This document shows positions 34,126 through 42,899 of a stretch of 64,000 nt of DNA, one piece after another (the first letter of the stretch is position 1; every line of letters begins with the position of its first letter). A program made the translations under genes and the position numbers. Origin of the DNA: Curvibacter sp. (GTDB taxonomy: Bacteria; Pseudomonadota; Gammaproteobacteria; Burkholderiales; Burkholderiaceae_C). Location of the stretch: the NCBI GenBank assembly GCA_020248905.1, contig JADCGR010000016.1, forward strand, positions 25,964-89,963, in the 5' to 3' direction. A model generated the notes under the pieces. That model saw only the letters and a list, made by a program, of their open reading frames with translations. It was not told the DNA's origin and ran no database searches.

Positions 34126-35037
34126 TCAGTCCTCCTGCAACAGACTGCTCGCAATCGCCGCCGCTGCGGTACGTGTCTCCACCCCCAGCTTCTCGAAGAT
34201 GTGTTCCAGGTGCTTGTTCACCGTGCGCGGGCTCATGCCCAGGATGTCACCGATGTCGCGGTTGGTCTTGCCCTTGGCCAGCCAGGACAGCACCTCGGTC
34301 TCGCGCGGAGTAATCGAGGCGCCGGTGAGGCGGCGTTGCTGGGCCGGGTCTCGCGGGGCGGCCTGCTGGCGCAGCAGCAGCATGGTCTCGCCCGGGCCAC
34401 CCGAGCCCAGGTGGCTGGCATGCAGCTGGCTGCCGTCAGGGAGGGGCGCCACGGTCTCACCGCGCAGCACCACCTGCTGCAGCCACTGGCGCAGCACCAC
34501 GGGGTCGGGCTGATCGCCCAACGCCAGCTGCAGCCAGCGCATGGCCTGCGGCGAGCGCCAGGCAATGCGGCCCTGATTGTCCAGCAGCAGTACGCCTAGG
34601 CCGGCCACGTCCACAGCCTCGCGCGCGAGGCGGCTCACGTGCGCGTTGCGCAGGTGCGTGGCCAGGCGCGCGAGCACCTCGGGGATCTTGAGCGGTTTCA
34701 CCACGTAGTCCACGCCGCCGCTGGCAAAGCCTTCGACGATCTGCTCGGTCTCGGCCAGGCCAGTCATGAAGATCACGGGCACGTGGGCCCAGGACGGCTC
34801 GGCCTTTAGACGGCGGCAGAGCGTGAAGCCGTCGTCGCCGGGCATGATGGCGTCGAGGAGCACGGCGTCGGGCACGGCCATCTCAAAGCGCTGCAGCGCC
34901 TCGCCGGCGTCGCGTGCAACGAGCACGGTGTAGCCCTCCAGCGCCAGGGCGTCACACAACATGCGCAGGGTGTCGGGCGCGTCGTCCACCACGAGGACGA
35001 CGCCGGGCGGGGTCAGGGGGCGGGCTGCCTCAGTCAT
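34126..35037 (-). CDS. LuxR/FixJ-type response regulator
   Basis: This 303-residue response regulator has an N-terminal receiver domain (VVLVVDDAPDTLRML; phosphoacceptor Asp in AVLLDAIMPGDDGF; Lys in YVVKPLK) and a middle PAS-like stretch (LGVLLLDNQGRIAWRS). The C-terminal LuxR-type helix-turn-helix is ITPRETEVLSWLAKGKTNRDIGDILGMSPRTVNKHLEHIF. Its start overlaps the 3' end of the transporter-kinase gene by eight bases, so the two form a translationally coupled two-component pair. The likely target is the divergent urtA promoter, which carries a TACGT-type inverted repeat suited to LuxR-family dimers (inference). Confidence 0.92.
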   Translation of the reverse strand: MTEAARPLTPPGVVLVVDDAPDTLRMLCDALALEGYTVLVARDAGEALQRFEMAVPDAVLLDAIMPGDDGFTLCRRLKAEPSWAHVPVIFMTGLAETEQIVEGFASGGVDYVVKPLKIPEVLARLATHLRNAHVSRLAREAVDVAGLGVLLLDNQGRIAWRSPQAMRWLQLALGDQPDPVVLRQWLQQVVLRGETVAPLPDGSQLHASHLGSGGPGETMLLLRQQAAPRDPAQQRRLTGASITPRETEVLSWLAKGKTNRDIGDILGMSPRTVNKHLEHIFEKLGVETRTAAAAIASSLLQED

Positions 35038-38000
35038 CGATGTCCACCTTCAGTCGGGCGATCAGGGCATTGAAGTCGAAGCGGTCCACGTGCACCACCA
35101 GGCTTTGCAGCACATCAGCCATGGCGGGCTCGTCCTGCGCGCTGTCGCGCAGCAGGGCGCGCAGACCGCTGGCATTGCCCAGGCGGGCCAGGGTCACGAG
35201 CCGCTCGCGCAGGTCGTTGGCCAAGGGCAGGGGCGCGGCGTTGTCGTGTGCCGAACCGTTGCCGGCGACAGCGGCAGGGTGGGCCTCGTGCACCCACTCC
35301 AGCTGCAGCACCCGTGCCAGCAGGTCCAGCAGCTCGGACTCGATCACGGGCTTGCTCACGAAGCCTTGGGCGCCCACTGCGGCCAGCAGCTCTGGGCGGT
35401 TCTCGAAGGGATCGGCCGAAACAAAGATCAGCGGTAGGGCCGAGCCCGCCGTGGCGCGCATGCGTTGCGCGGTCTGCCAGCCATTGAGGTCGTCCATGTT
35501 GATGTCCAGCAGCACCGCGTCGGCCCCCTCGCGCTGCACGATCTCCAGCGCCTCGCGGCCGCTGGCGGCCTCGCGGATGGCGAAGCCCAGCGGCAGCAAC
35601 AGGCTGGCCAGCAGCTGGCGCTGGATGGGCTGGTCGTCCACCACCAGCAGGGTGCGACGCGGCGCAAGGTAGCCCACGATAGGCCGCAGATTGCGCACCG
35701 TGCGCTGGGCCGGGGCTTCGATTTCGCGCAGGTAGAGGCGGATGGTGAAGGTGCTGCCCTGCCCCAGCTCACTGCGCAGGGTGAGCTCGCCGCCCATGAG
35801 TTCGGTCAGCAGGTGGGTGATGGCCAGGCCCAGGCCGGTGCCGGCCTCGCTGGTGCGCCGGCCGGCGCTGCCGCGCTCGAAGGGCATGAAGATGCGCTCC
35901 TGGTCCTGCCGGGCGATGCCGATACCCGTATCTTCCACCTCGAAGCGCAGGACCTCGTGCCGGCAGTCCAAACGAAAGACAATGTGCCCGCAGTCCGTGA
36001 AGCGCACCGCATTGGCCAGCAGGTTGATGAGGATCTGGCGCAGGCGCTTGGCGTCGGCCTGCACCCAGGCCGGCACGCGGCCCACGGTTTCGAGCCGAAA
36101 GCCCAGGCCCTTGCCCTCGGCCTGGGGCTGCACCATGCGCACGAGCTCGTCGAGGAAGTCGGGCAAGGGCAAGGGTGCAGGGTCCAGGCGCAGACGGCCG
36201 GCCTCGATGCGCGCCAGGTCCAGCAGGCCGTCGATCAGCGCATGCATATGCTGGCCGCTCTGCTGGATGGTGGTGACCATCTCGCGCGCGCTGGCCTTGA
36301 GCTCCTGGCCGCGCAGCAGGATCTGTGCATAGCCCAGAATGCCGTTGAGCGGCGTGCGCAGCTCGTGCGTCATGCCGGCCACATAGCGGGTCTTGGCGCT
36401 GCTCGCGCTCTCGGCGACCTCCTTGGCCTTTTGCAAGGCTTCGTCGGTGCGCTGGTGGGCGTCGATCTCCTTCTGCAGCAATTGCGTCTGGCGCTCGGAC
36501 TCGTCGTGCGCCATGCGCCGGCTCTCGTTGGCCAGCACCACCCACCAGGCGCACACGGCAGCCAACACGGCCATTAGCGAGAAAGCCTTGATAAAGGGCA
36601 GGCGCAGAGCTGCGGCGTGGGCCTGGCCCTGCAGGCTCTCCTGCACATAGACCACGCCCAGCAGAAAAGCCATGATCGCCAACAGCGCCAGCAAGACCGA
36701 GAAGTACTGCGCGACGCGGAAGTTGAAGCGGTTGTTCAGGCTGGCAGGCAGCACGGCGGCCAGGGCCTGTCGCACCTGGTCGCCCGCGCGTGACTGGGTC
36801 TTGCAGCGATCATGGCAGCGCGATTCAAGCGAGCAGCACAGCGAGCAGATAGGTGCGCCATAGGCCGGGCAGTGCGCCATGTCGGCGCTCTCGAAAGGGT
36901 TGTTGCAGACGCTGCAGACCACGGACTCGCCGGGCGGCCAGGGCGAGGGATCGCGGCGCGCAAGGTAGTAGCGGCCTTTCGTCGCCCAGGCCAGCAGCGG
37001 CGCAGTGAGCATGGCAGTGAAGAGAGCGATGAAAGGCGAGAAGGCTTCGGCCCACACACCCAACAGGCCCGCATACGCCACGCAGGCCAGCACGACGGCC
37101 AGGCCCATGGCGCCCAGGCCCACGGGGTTGAGGTCGTAGAGGTAGGCACGGCGGAACTCCACGCCCTTCGGTGACAGCCCCAGCGGCTTGTTGATCACCA
37201 GATCGGCTACCAGCGCGCCGACCCAGGCGATGGCTACGTTGGCGTAGAGCCCCAGCACATGCTCCAGCGCGCCGAAGACGCCCAGGGTCATCAGCAGCAT
37301 GGCGATGATGACGTTGAACACCAGCCAGACCACGCGCCCTGGGTGGCTGCGCGTGATACGCGCGAAGAAGTTGCTCCAGGCCAGCGAGCCGGCGTAGGCA
37401 TTGGTGACGTTGATCTTGACCTGGGAGATGATGACGAAGATCACCGTGAGCCAGAGCGCCAGCGTCGGGTGGTCGAGTGAGCGCATGTAGCCTACAAGGA
37501 ACATCTGCGTGGGTTCGGCCGCATGGCTGGGCAGCGCGCCGTACTGCAGGGCGACGAAGGCCAGGAAGGCGCCGGCAAGCATCTTGAGCATGCCCATGAA
37601 GATCCAGCCCGGTCCGGCGACGATGACGCAGCTCCACCAGCGCCAGCGGTTGGCGCGCGTGCGCTCGGGCATAAACCGCAGGTAGTCCACCTGTTCGCCC
37701 ACCTGCACCACCAGCGAGAAGGCCACGGTGGCTGCGGCACCGAACATCAGCGGCTCAAACTCGCTGCTGCCAGAGGTCAGCCCGGACAGGCTGGTGAATT
37801 CGCTGTAGAGCTGGGGCTGCGCGATGGCGAACCAGACGAAGGGCCAGAGCAGCAGCACGATCCACACCGGTTGGGTCCAGGCCTGCAGGCGTGAGATGAA
37901 GGTGATGCCGTACAGCACCATGGGAATGATGATGAGCGACGACAGCACATAGCACCACACCAGGGACCAGCCGAAGGCCATCTCCAGCGCCAGCGCCATG

Positions 38001-38410
38001 ATGGCCGCCTCCAGCGCAAAGAAGATGAAGGTGAAGCTGGCGTAGATCAGCGAGGTGACGGTGGAGCCCAGGTAGCCGAAGCCCGCGCCGCGCGTGAGCA
38101 GGTCCATGTCCAGGCCGTAGCGCGCGGCGTAGACCGCGATGGGCAGACCGGTGAGGAAGGTGATCAGCCCCATGACCAGGATAGCCCAGAGCGCGTTCTC
38201 GAAACCGTAGTTGAGTGCGATGGCGCCGCCGATGGCCTCCAACGCCAGGAAGGACATGCCGCCGAAGGCGGTGCTGGCCACGCGCCACTCGCTCCATTTG
38301 CGGGCGCCGCGCGGCGTGTAGCGCAGAGCGTAGTCCTCCAGGGTCTCGTTGGCAACCCAGGAGTTGTAGTCGCGGCGGATCGGGAAGATGCGCTGCGGTG
38401 CGTGGTTCAT
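35030..38410 (-). CDS. NCS1-type transporter fused to a hybrid histidine kinase
   Basis: This 1126-residue fusion begins with an NCS1 (cytosine/allantoin/hydantoin permease) domain at residues of about 15-480, with some twelve spans (WRVASTAFGGMSFLALEAIGG, INVTNAYAGSLAWSN). A linker holds eight cysteines at 499, 502, 514, 522, 525, 526, 532 and 536 (CSVCN, CSLCC). Two more membrane spans follow (565-630). The HisKA site is His682 (MTHELRTPLNG), then an ATPase with NLLANAVRFT, DTGIGI and GTGLGLAI, a receiver domain (VVDDQPIQR, ADAVLLDINMDDLNGW) and a C-terminal helical part. ATG 38410 is used, not the longer ORF start. Divergent from urtA, it probably senses urea or a related amide, as transceptor or with the permease as sensor (inference). 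Confidence 0.9.
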   Translation of the reverse strand: MNHAPQRIFPIRRDYNSWVANETLEDYALRYTPRGARKWSEWRVASTAFGGMSFLALEAIGGAIALNYGFENALWAILVMGLITFLTGLPIAVYAARYGLDMDLLTRGAGFGYLGSTVTSLIYASFTFIFFALEAAIMALALEMAFGWSLVWCYVLSSLIIIPMVLYGITFISRLQAWTQPVWIVLLLWPFVWFAIAQPQLYSEFTSLSGLTSGSSEFEPLMFGAAATVAFSLVVQVGEQVDYLRFMPERTRANRWRWWSCVIVAGPGWIFMGMLKMLAGAFLAFVALQYGALPSHAAEPTQMFLVGYMRSLDHPTLALWLTVIFVIISQVKINVTNAYAGSLAWSNFFARITRSHPGRVVWLVFNVIIAMLLMTLGVFGALEHVLGLYANVAIAWVGALVADLVINKPLGLSPKGVEFRRAYLYDLNPVGLGAMGLAVVLACVAYAGLLGVWAEAFSPFIALFTAMLTAPLLAWATKGRYYLARRDPSPWPPGESVVCSVCNNPFESADMAHCPAYGAPICSLCCSLESRCHDRCKTQSRAGDQVRQALAAVLPASLNNRFNFRVAQYFSVLLALLAIMAFLLGVVYVQESLQGQAHAAALRLPFIKAFSLMAVLAAVCAWWVVLANESRRMAHDESERQTQLLQKEIDAHQRTDEALQKAKEVAESASSAKTRYVAGMTHELRTPLNGILGYAQILLRGQELKASAREMVTTIQQSGQHMHALIDGLLDLARIEAGRLRLDPAPLPLPDFLDELVRMVQPQAEGKGLGFRLETVGRVPAWVQADAKRLRQILINLLANAVRFTDCGHIVFRLDCRHEVLRFEVEDTGIGIARQDQERIFMPFERGSAGRRTSEAGTGLGLAITHLLTELMGGELTLRSELGQGSTFTIRLYLREIEAPAQRTVRNLRPIVGYLAPRRTLLVVDDQPIQRQLLASLLLPLGFAIREAASGREALEIVQREGADAVLLDINMDDLNGWQTAQRMRATAGSALPLIFVSADPFENRPELLAAVGAQGFVSKPVIESELLDLLARVLQLEWVHEAHPAAVAGNGSAHDNAAPLPLANDLRERLVTLARLGNASGLRALLRDSAQDEPAMADVLQSLVVHVDRFDFNALIARLKVDIDD

Positions 38411-38486
38411 AAATGCGCCTCTTTCTGGGGAGTGGTGGCCCACAAGGGTGCACAGGCAAGAAGTGTTCCCGCGCGGAGCCTGCGCG

Positions 38487-38510
38487 CCCATACGTTGATT
38501 GACGTATGGG
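38487..38510. promoter_or_regulatory. Perfect inverted repeat in the urtA promoter (candidate response-regulator site)
   Basis: CCCATACGT-TGATTG-ACGTATGGG is a perfect 9-base inverted repeat. A plausible -10 (TAATCT, 38530-38535) lies downstream, putting the repeat centre near -43 of the inferred start, the classical position for a class II activator. The TACGT core fits LuxR/NarL-type regulators such as the one encoded at 34126-35037. Confidence 0.6.
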
Positions 38511-38612
38511 ATATCTCCGGGGCTCTCCCTAATCTCAAGGCCGTGGCGACACCGTGTCGCCCCACCTCTCCCAGGTGTCCTTGGCCTTCAACTTTCCTTG
38601 CAGGAGTGCCCC

Positions 38613-39881
38613 ATGAAGAAATCACCCGCCCCCTCCCCCACGCAGGCCGCCGGCCTGCAGCGCCGCCAGGTGCTGCAGGGCCTGGGCGCCCTTGGCGTTG
38701 TCGGCCTGCCCGGCGTTGGCTACGCCGCCGCGCCTGCGACCTCGGCCGTGAACACCACCAAGCTGGCGGTGACCGACACCGAGGTGGTGGTGGGCCAGCT
38801 GCACTCGTCCACGGGAACGATGGCGATCTCCGAGACGGGCTCGATCCAGGCGGAGCAGCTGGCCATCGACCAGATCAACGCCATGGGCGGCATCCTGGGC
38901 CGCAAGATCCGCGTGATCAAGGAAGACGGCGCCTCCGACTGGCCGACCTTCGCCGAGAAGTCCAAGAAGCTGCTGATCAACGACAAGGTGGCCGCCGTCT
39001 TCGGCTGCTGGACCAGCGCCTCGCGCAAGGCCGTGCTGCCGGTGTTCGAGAAGGAAAACGGCCTGCTCTACTACCCCACCTTCTACGAAGGCCTGGAGCA
39101 GTCCAAGAACGTGATCTACACAGGTCAGGAAGCCACGCAGCAGATCATCTACGGTCTGGACTGGGGCGCCAAGGAGAAGAAGGCCAAGACCTTCTTCCTC
39201 GTGGGTTCGGACTACATCTGGCCGCGCACCTCGATGAAGATCGCGCGCAAGCACATCGAGTCCGTGGGCAAGCTGGGCAAAGTCGTCGGCGAGGAGTACT
39301 ACCCGCTGGGCAACACCAACTTCAACTCGCTGATCAACAAAATCAAGGTCGCCAAGCCGGACTGCATCTTCGCGGCCGTGGTGGGTGGCTCCAACGTGGC
39401 CTTCTACAAGCAGCTCAAGGCCGCCGGCATCACCGGCGCCAAGCAGTTCCTGCTGACGCTCTCCGTCACCGAGGACGAGATGACCGGGGTGGGCGGTGAC
39501 AACTTCGAGGGCTTCTACAGCTCGATGAAGTACTTCCAGTCCCTGGACAACGAGAACAACAAGAAGTTCGTTGCGGCCTTCAAGGCCAAGTACGGCAAGG
39601 ACGCGGTGATTGGCGACGTGACGCAGGCCGGCTACCTGGGCCCCTGGCTGTGGAAGGCTGCGGTCGAGAAGGCCGGCAGCTTCGACGTGAACAAGGTCGT
39701 GGCCGCCTCGCCCGGCATCGAGCTCAAGACCGCACCTGAGGGCTACGTCAAGGTGCACCAGAACCACCACCTGTGGAGCAAGTCGCGCATCGCCGTGGGC
39801 AACAAGGACGGCACCTTCAAAGTGGTGGCCGAGTCGCCCAACCTGATCGAGCCCGATCCCTTCCCCAAGGGCTACCAGTAG
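38613..39881 (+). CDS. urtA: Urea ABC transporter substrate-binding protein UrtA
   Basis: This 422-residue periplasmic receptor for urea/short amides has the signal region QRRQVLQGLGALGVVGLPGVGYA (Tat-like). Family-specific segments are VVVGQLHSSTGTMAISE, AAVFGCWTSASRKAVLPVFE, NGLLYYPTFYEGLEQSKNVIYTGQEATQQ and SVTEDEMTGVGGDNFEGF. These separate UrtA from branched-chain amino-acid binding proteins and from FmdD, although FmdD-type short-amide receptors are very similar and an fmdA gene sits in this operon. ATG 38613 is preceded by CAGGAG at good spacing. A stem-loop follows the stop. Confidence 0.93.
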   Translation: MKKSPAPSPTQAAGLQRRQVLQGLGALGVVGLPGVGYAAAPATSAVNTTKLAVTDTEVVVGQLHSSTGTMAISETGSIQAEQLAIDQINAMGGILGRKIRVIKEDGASDWPTFAEKSKKLLINDKVAAVFGCWTSASRKAVLPVFEKENGLLYYPTFYEGLEQSKNVIYTGQEATQQIIYGLDWGAKEKKAKTFFLVGSDYIWPRTSMKIARKHIESVGKLGKVVGEEYYPLGNTNFNSLINKIKVAKPDCIFAAVVGGSNVAFYKQLKAAGITGAKQFLLTLSVTEDEMTGVGGDNFEGFYSSMKYFQSLDNENNKKFVAAFKAKYGKDAVIGDVTQAGYLGPWLWKAAVEKAGSFDVNKVVAASPGIELKTAPEGYVKVHQNHHLWSKSRIAVGNKDGTFKVVAESPNLIEPDPFPKGYQ

Positions 39882-39888
39882 GCAGGGT

Positions 39889-39917
39889 CCAAGCCCCTCT
39901 CATTGCGGGGGGCTTGG
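39889..39917 (+). terminator. Intercistronic stem-loop after urtA (likely mRNA-stabilising)
   Basis: CCAAGCCCC-11 bases-GGGGCTTGG is a perfect 9-base stem without a T-run, lying between urtA and urtB. Such hairpins after binding-protein genes usually protect the upstream message or partly terminate, giving excess of receptor over permease. Confidence 0.6.
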
Positions 39918-39983
39918 GGGTGGCGGCCAGGGCACAAGTGACGGCCGCCAACTCTTTCTTCAGACAGACAGGCAGGTGACGCC

Positions 39984-40898
39984 ATGGAATTCTCGGAAAT
40001 ACTCAACATCACCCTGATGCAGGGCTTTGCCGGACTGAGCCTGTTCTCGGTGCTGCTACTCATGGGCCTGGGCCTGGCCATCATCTTTGGCCAGATGGGC
40101 GTGATCAACATGGCGCATGGCGAGTTCATGACCATCGGCGCCTACACCATCTTCCTGTTCTCCACGCTGACAGAGAATTATGCGCCGGGGCTCATGTCCT
40201 ACTACTTCCTGCCGGCCATCGGCGTGGCTTTCATCCTGGCCTTCATCGCCGGCTGGCTGGTCGAGTGGGGGCTGATCCGCTTTCTCTACAAGCGCCCGCT
40301 GGACACGCTGCTGGCAACCTGGGGCCTGAGCCTGGCCATCCAGCAGATCTTCCGCTCGGCCATCGGCCCCAAGGAAGTGAGCCCCACGCTGCCCGACTGG
40401 CTGATGGGTTCCTGGGCACCGCAGGAGGGCCTGGACATCCCGATCAACGGCCTCTTTGTGCTGGCGCTGACTCTGGTGGTCACCGGCGGCGTGCTTCTGG
40501 CGCTGTACAAGAGCCGCTGGGGCCTGCGCGTGCGCGCCACCGTGAGCAACCGCACCATGGCCAACGCCATCGGTATCAACACCAAGAAGACCGACCGCCT
40601 GACCTTTGCCATCGGCTGCGGCATCGCGGGGGTGGCGGGCGCGGCCTTCACCACCATCGGTTCCACGGGCCCGACCAGCGGCTCGCTTTACATCGTGGAC
40701 TCCTTCCTGGTCGTGACCTTTGGCGGCGCGGCCAGCCTGCTGGGCACCGTGGCCTCGGCCTTTGGCATCGCGCAGACGCAGTCCATCAGCGAGTTCTTCA
40801 TGACCGGCTCCATGGCCAAGGTGCTGACCCTGTCGCTGATCGTCTTGATCCTGATGATCCGTCCGCAGGGCCTGTTCGCCAGCAAGGTGCGCCGCTGA
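39984..40898 (+). CDS. urtB: Urea ABC transporter permease UrtB
   Basis: This 304-residue branched-chain-type permease starts LNITLMQGFAGLSLFSVLLLMGLGLAIIFGQMGVINMAHGEFMTIGAYT and has the UrtB-like LLATWGLSLAIQQIFRSAIGPKEVSPTLPDWL. The N-terminal periplasmic extension found in some UrtB proteins is missing, giving the short form. About eight spans. It follows urtA after a hairpin and precedes urtC by 28 bases. Confidence 0.93.
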   Translation: MEFSEILNITLMQGFAGLSLFSVLLLMGLGLAIIFGQMGVINMAHGEFMTIGAYTIFLFSTLTENYAPGLMSYYFLPAIGVAFILAFIAGWLVEWGLIRFLYKRPLDTLLATWGLSLAIQQIFRSAIGPKEVSPTLPDWLMGSWAPQEGLDIPINGLFVLALTLVVTGGVLLALYKSRWGLRVRATVSNRTMANAIGINTKKTDRLTFAIGCGIAGVAGAAFTTIGSTGPTSGSLYIVDSFLVVTFGGAASLLGTVASAFGIAQTQSISEFFMTGSMAKVLTLSLIVLILMIRPQGLFASKVRR

Positions 40899-40926
40899 TC
40901 CCGTTTCTCACTTCCGGAGTCTCCCC

Positions 40927-42120
40927 ATGAACAGCTTCAAAACGTGGATCAGCAGCAAAGGCCTGGGCAGTGTGCTCGTCCTGGCCTTCGTGCTCCTGGT
41001 CGTCTTCCCGCTGCTCTTCGACATCTTCCGTCTCAACCTCGTCGGCAAGTACCTGACCTACGGCTTCGTCGCCCTGGGCCTGGTCATGCTCTGGGGCTGG
41101 GGCGGCGTGCTCAGCCTGGGCCAGGGCGTGTTCTTCGGCCTGGGCGGCTACGCCATGGCCATGTTCCTCAAGCTCGAGGCCAGCGATCCGGTCAGCACCA
41201 AGATCCAGTCGACCCCGGGCATTCCGGACTTCATGGACTGGAACCAGCTCACGGCGCTGCCGCTGTGGTGGGAGCCTTTCAACCACTTGCCGTTTGCGCT
41301 GTTCGCTGTGGTCGCCCTCCCCACCCTGCTGGCCTTCATCGTCAGCTACGCCATGTTCAAGCGGCGTGTGGGTGGCGTGTACTTCGCGATTATCACGCAG
41401 GCCGTGGCGCTGATTCTCACCGTGCTCATCATCGGCCAGCAAGGCTACACGGGCGGCGTCAACGGCATGACCGACCTCAAGACCCTGCTGGGCTTGGACA
41501 TCCGCACCGACAGCGCCAAGTACGTCCTTTACTACCTGTGCAGCTTCATGTTGCTGGGCACTATCGTGCTCTGCCTGTGGATCCAGAAGAGCAAGCTGGG
41601 CACCCTGCTGCTGGCCATGCGCGACAAGGAAGACCGGGTGCGCTTCTCGGGCTACGACGTAGCCATGTTCAAGGTCTTTGTGTTCTGTCTGGCGGCGGCA
41701 CTCTCAGGCATCGGCGGCGCGCTGTTCACGCTGCAGGTGGGCTTCATGTCGCCCTCCTTCGTGGGCATCGTGCCCTCGATCGAGATGGTGATCTTCGCCG
41801 CCGTTGGCGGGCGCATGAGCCTGGTGGGTGCAGTCTACGGCGCCCTGCTCGTGAACTTCGGCAAGACCTACTTCTCCGAGAGTTTCCCCGACCTCTGGCT
41901 CTTCCTGATGGCAGCGCTCTTCATCGGCGTGACCATGGCCTTCCCGGAAGGTCTGGCCGGCCTGTGGTCGCGCAAGGTCGTGCCCTGGTGGCAACGCAAA
42001 CAAGCAGAACGTGCGGCGATCCGCGCCGCCGTGGCACGTGACCAAGCCACCCCGGGCGACTCGGCCCCGCCGCCCAGCACGCCCGCAGCCCCGGCCCAGC
42101 TCAGCGGCCAGAGCGCCTGA
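40927..42120 (+). CDS. urtC: Urea ABC transporter permease UrtC
   Basis: This 397-residue LivM-like permease contains LNLVGKYLTYGFVALGLVMLWGWGGVLSLGQGVFFGLGGYAMAMFLKLE, GGVYFAIITQAVALI and QQGYTGGVNGMTDL, which mark the UrtC group. The last 45 residues are a hydrophilic Ala/Pro tail (APPPSTPAAPAQLSG) beyond the usual end. Its ribosome site GGAG precedes the ATG at eight bases. Part of the urtABCDE operon. Confidence 0.93.
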   Translation: MNSFKTWISSKGLGSVLVLAFVLLVVFPLLFDIFRLNLVGKYLTYGFVALGLVMLWGWGGVLSLGQGVFFGLGGYAMAMFLKLEASDPVSTKIQSTPGIPDFMDWNQLTALPLWWEPFNHLPFALFAVVALPTLLAFIVSYAMFKRRVGGVYFAIITQAVALILTVLIIGQQGYTGGVNGMTDLKTLLGLDIRTDSAKYVLYYLCSFMLLGTIVLCLWIQKSKLGTLLLAMRDKEDRVRFSGYDVAMFKVFVFCLAAALSGIGGALFTLQVGFMSPSFVGIVPSIEMVIFAAVGGRMSLVGAVYGALLVNFGKTYFSESFPDLWLFLMAALFIGVTMAFPEGLAGLWSRKVVPWWQRKQAERAAIRAAVARDQATPGDSAPPPSTPAAPAQLSGQSA

Positions 42121-42144
42121 CCCCCGAGACCCAGGAGCCCCTCC

Positions 42145-42888
42145 ATGAGCAACACCGACTTCGCCCTGGCCGTGGAAGACCTCACGGTCTCCTTTGACGG
42201 CTTCAAGGCCATCGACAACCTGACGCTGTACGTCGACAAGAACGAGCTGCGCGTGATCATCGGCCCCAACGGCGCTGGCAAGACCACGCTGCTGGACCTG
42301 ATCTGCGGCAAGACCAAGGCCAGCGGAGGGAGCATCAAGTTCAAGAACGAGGAGCTGACCCGACTCGACGAGCACATCCGGGTACGCAAAGGCATCGGCC
42401 GCAAGTTCCAGACGCCGTCGATCTACGAGAACCTCTCCGTGTTCCAGAACCTGGAGGTGTCCTACCCCACGGGCCGCTCGGTCGTCGGCGCCCTGGCTTT
42501 CAAGTGCACCGACGAAGTCACGGCGCGCGTGCAGGTGGTGGCCGAGGAGATTGGCCTGGCCGAGGTGCTCGACAAGGAGGCCGGCCTACTCTCCCACGGG
42601 CAGAAGCAGTGGCTGGAGATCGGCATGCTGTTGATGCAGGACCCCGAGCTGCTGATGCTGGATGAACCCATCGCTGGCATGAGCGCGCGCGAGCGCGAGC
42701 TCACGGCCGAACTGCTCAAGCGCATCTGCAAGAACCGCTCGGTGATCGTGATCGAGCACGACATGGAGTTCGTCAAGCAGATCGCGCACAAGGTCACGGT
42801 GATGCACCAGGGAAAGATACTCGCCGAAGGCTCGATGGAAACAGTGCAAGCGGACCCCAAGGTCATTGACGTGTATCTCGGACATTAA
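42145..42888 (+). CDS. urtD: Urea ABC transporter ATPase UrtD
   Basis: This 247-residue LivG-like ATPase has Walker A IIGPNGAGKTT, the UrtD-type signature LLSHGQKQWLEIGMLL (LSHG rather than LSGG is normal in this family), Walker B LLMLDEPIAGM and H-loop VIEHDMEF. It pairs with UrtE to power urea import. AGGAG precedes the ATG. Confidence 0.94.
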   Translation: MSNTDFALAVEDLTVSFDGFKAIDNLTLYVDKNELRVIIGPNGAGKTTLLDLICGKTKASGGSIKFKNEELTRLDEHIRVRKGIGRKFQTPSIYENLSVFQNLEVSYPTGRSVVGALAFKCTDEVTARVQVVAEEIGLAEVLDKEAGLLSHGQKQWLEIGMLLMQDPELLMLDEPIAGMSARERELTAELLKRICKNRSVIVIEHDMEFVKQIAHKVTVMHQGKILAEGSMETVQADPKVIDVYLGH

Positions 42889-42899
42889 GGAGAGGCACC

